Assembly (NCBI RefSeq): GCF_005771675.1 | Contig: NZ_VAJM01000004.1 | Coordinates: forward strand, 372,001 to 436,000 | Source of the DNA: Hymenobacter jeollabukensis | GTDB lineage: Bacteria; Bacteroidota; Bacteroidia; Cytophagales; Hymenobacteraceae | Reading direction: 5' to 3' | Length of the DNA stretch: 64,000 bases | In this document: in pieces, positions 63,508 through 64,000 of the stretch | How the letters are laid out: each line of letters opens with the position of its first letter | How positions within the stretch are numbered: the stretch's first letter is position 1 | Translations under genes and position numbers: made by a program | Notes under the pieces: generated by a model | What the model saw: only the letters and a program-made list of their open reading frames with translations | The model's database searches: none | Told to the model about the DNA's origin: nothing

Positions 63508-64000
63508 ATGGCGCCTTTTCGCTCTTCCCTCGGTTTCTTCTCGGTGCTGCTGCCGGGCTTTCTGCTGACCATTCCCGGCTCCTTCACCCCGCACGCGGCA
63601 GCCCCGGCCGACGGCGTGCCGCCCCAAAAAAAGCAGGTGCTGCTCGGCACCGTGGCCCAGGGCATGACGGTGGCCCACGTACAGCCCGAGCAAATCGACG
63701 ACGCCTTCTCGCGCCGCGTGTACGCGCTCTACCTCAAGCGCCTCGACGCGGGCAAGAAATTCCTGCTGCAGAGCGACATCAAGCAGCTGCAGCGCTACGA
63801 AACCGGCATCGACAACGAGGTGAAGCAGGGCAAGAGCGAGTTTCTGGACCTGAGCACCAAGCTCATCAACCAGCGCCAGCGCGAGGCCCAGACCATCTAC
63901 CGCGAGCTGCTGGCCCAGCCCTTCGACTTCACGGTCCAGGAAACCTTCGAAACCGACACCGACAAGCTCAGCTACCCCGCCGACGAGGCCGGACGCCGTG
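63508..64000 (+). CDS. Carboxy-terminal processing protease, N-terminal part
   Basis: Partial gene that continues beyond the right edge; the visible part is 164 residues. It has a signal-like start (FFSVLLPGFLLTIPGSFTPHA) and then QPEQIDDAFSRRVYALYLKRLDAGKKFLLQSDIKQLQRY, the N-terminal region of Prc/Tsp-type tail-specific proteases. The PDZ domain and Ser-Lys catalytic dyad would be downstream and are not visible. The family degrades periplasmic proteins from the C-terminus. The ATG at 63508 is the first that gives the signal. Confidence 0.8.
   Translation, partial: MAPFRSSLGFFSVLLPGFLLTIPGSFTPHAAAPADGVPPQKKQVLLGTVAQGMTVAHVQPEQIDDAFSRRVYALYLKRLDAGKKFLLQSDIKQLQRYETGIDNEVKQGKSEFLDLSTKLINQRQREAQTIYRELLAQPFDFTVQETFETDTDKLSYPADEAGRR

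Overview
The window is a GC-rich (roughly two-thirds G+C) bacterial chromosome segment that reads as Bacteroidota, most likely family Hymenobacteraceae (Hymenobacter-like). The signs are a bacillithiol-type BshA, an omega subunit of the Bacteroidota type, the gene order bamD-rpoZ-coaC/coaB-DUF4835(PorD-like)-recN-fabI, an OstA-like outer-membrane biogenesis protein, many -7 boxes of the Bacteroidota form TAnnTTTG, and little sign of Shine-Dalgarno sequences. No tRNA, rRNA, phage, transposase, cas gene or plasmid replication gene was seen. The last gene runs off the right edge.

Layout. 1-9 kb: a surface-polysaccharide cluster on the + strand with a Wzx-type flippase, five glycosyltransferases, and WecD- and WecE-like enzymes that together would make dTDP-4-acetamido-4,6-dideoxygalactose. 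It ends at a perfect bidirectional terminator facing a polytopic membrane protein (9-10.4 kb). 10.4-18.9 kb: M42 peptidase, K+-type membrane pyrophosphatase, hpt, adk, obg, grpE, dnaJ. 19-22.6 kb: ECF sigma factor with a membrane partner, and a NatAB-like ABC exporter. 22.8-31.1 kb: ChaN-like protein, DUF2071, an IscA-type Fe-S protein, bshA, and a large GH3/beta-lactamase-like fusion. 31.7-40.5 kb: mutL, two rhomboid proteases, an AlkD/macrodomain pair, mdh, a lipoprotein, tilS. 40.7-51.5 kb: GDPD lipoprotein, OstA-like protein, a DUF5694-like protein, and the bamD-to-fabI housekeeping block. 52-64 kb: mixed accessory and metabolic genes (NAT, YARHG protein, hydroxyacid dehydrogenase, TPR histidine kinase, flavin dehydrogenase, small uncharacterised proteins), ending in the N-terminus of a Prc/Tsp-type protease.

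The least ordinary content is between the genes. (1) A family of long inverted repeats of about 90-200 bp occurs eight times, with a ninth remnant. One copy sits exactly between two in-frame halves of coaBC and appears to split that gene. (2) Two short tandem arrays have strikingly regular periods: 21 bp (about 38.32-38.60 kb, upstream of mdh) and 42 bp (about 59.72-59.95 kb, next to an uncharacterised gene). Both periods are whole numbers of DNA helical turns, so the conserved motif lies on one face of the helix. The 42-bp array carries a GAGTACTC-centred palindrome in each main unit. Neither is explained by the annotated genes. (3) AT-rich imperfect hairpins made of near-repeated words lie just upstream of obg and rpoZ.
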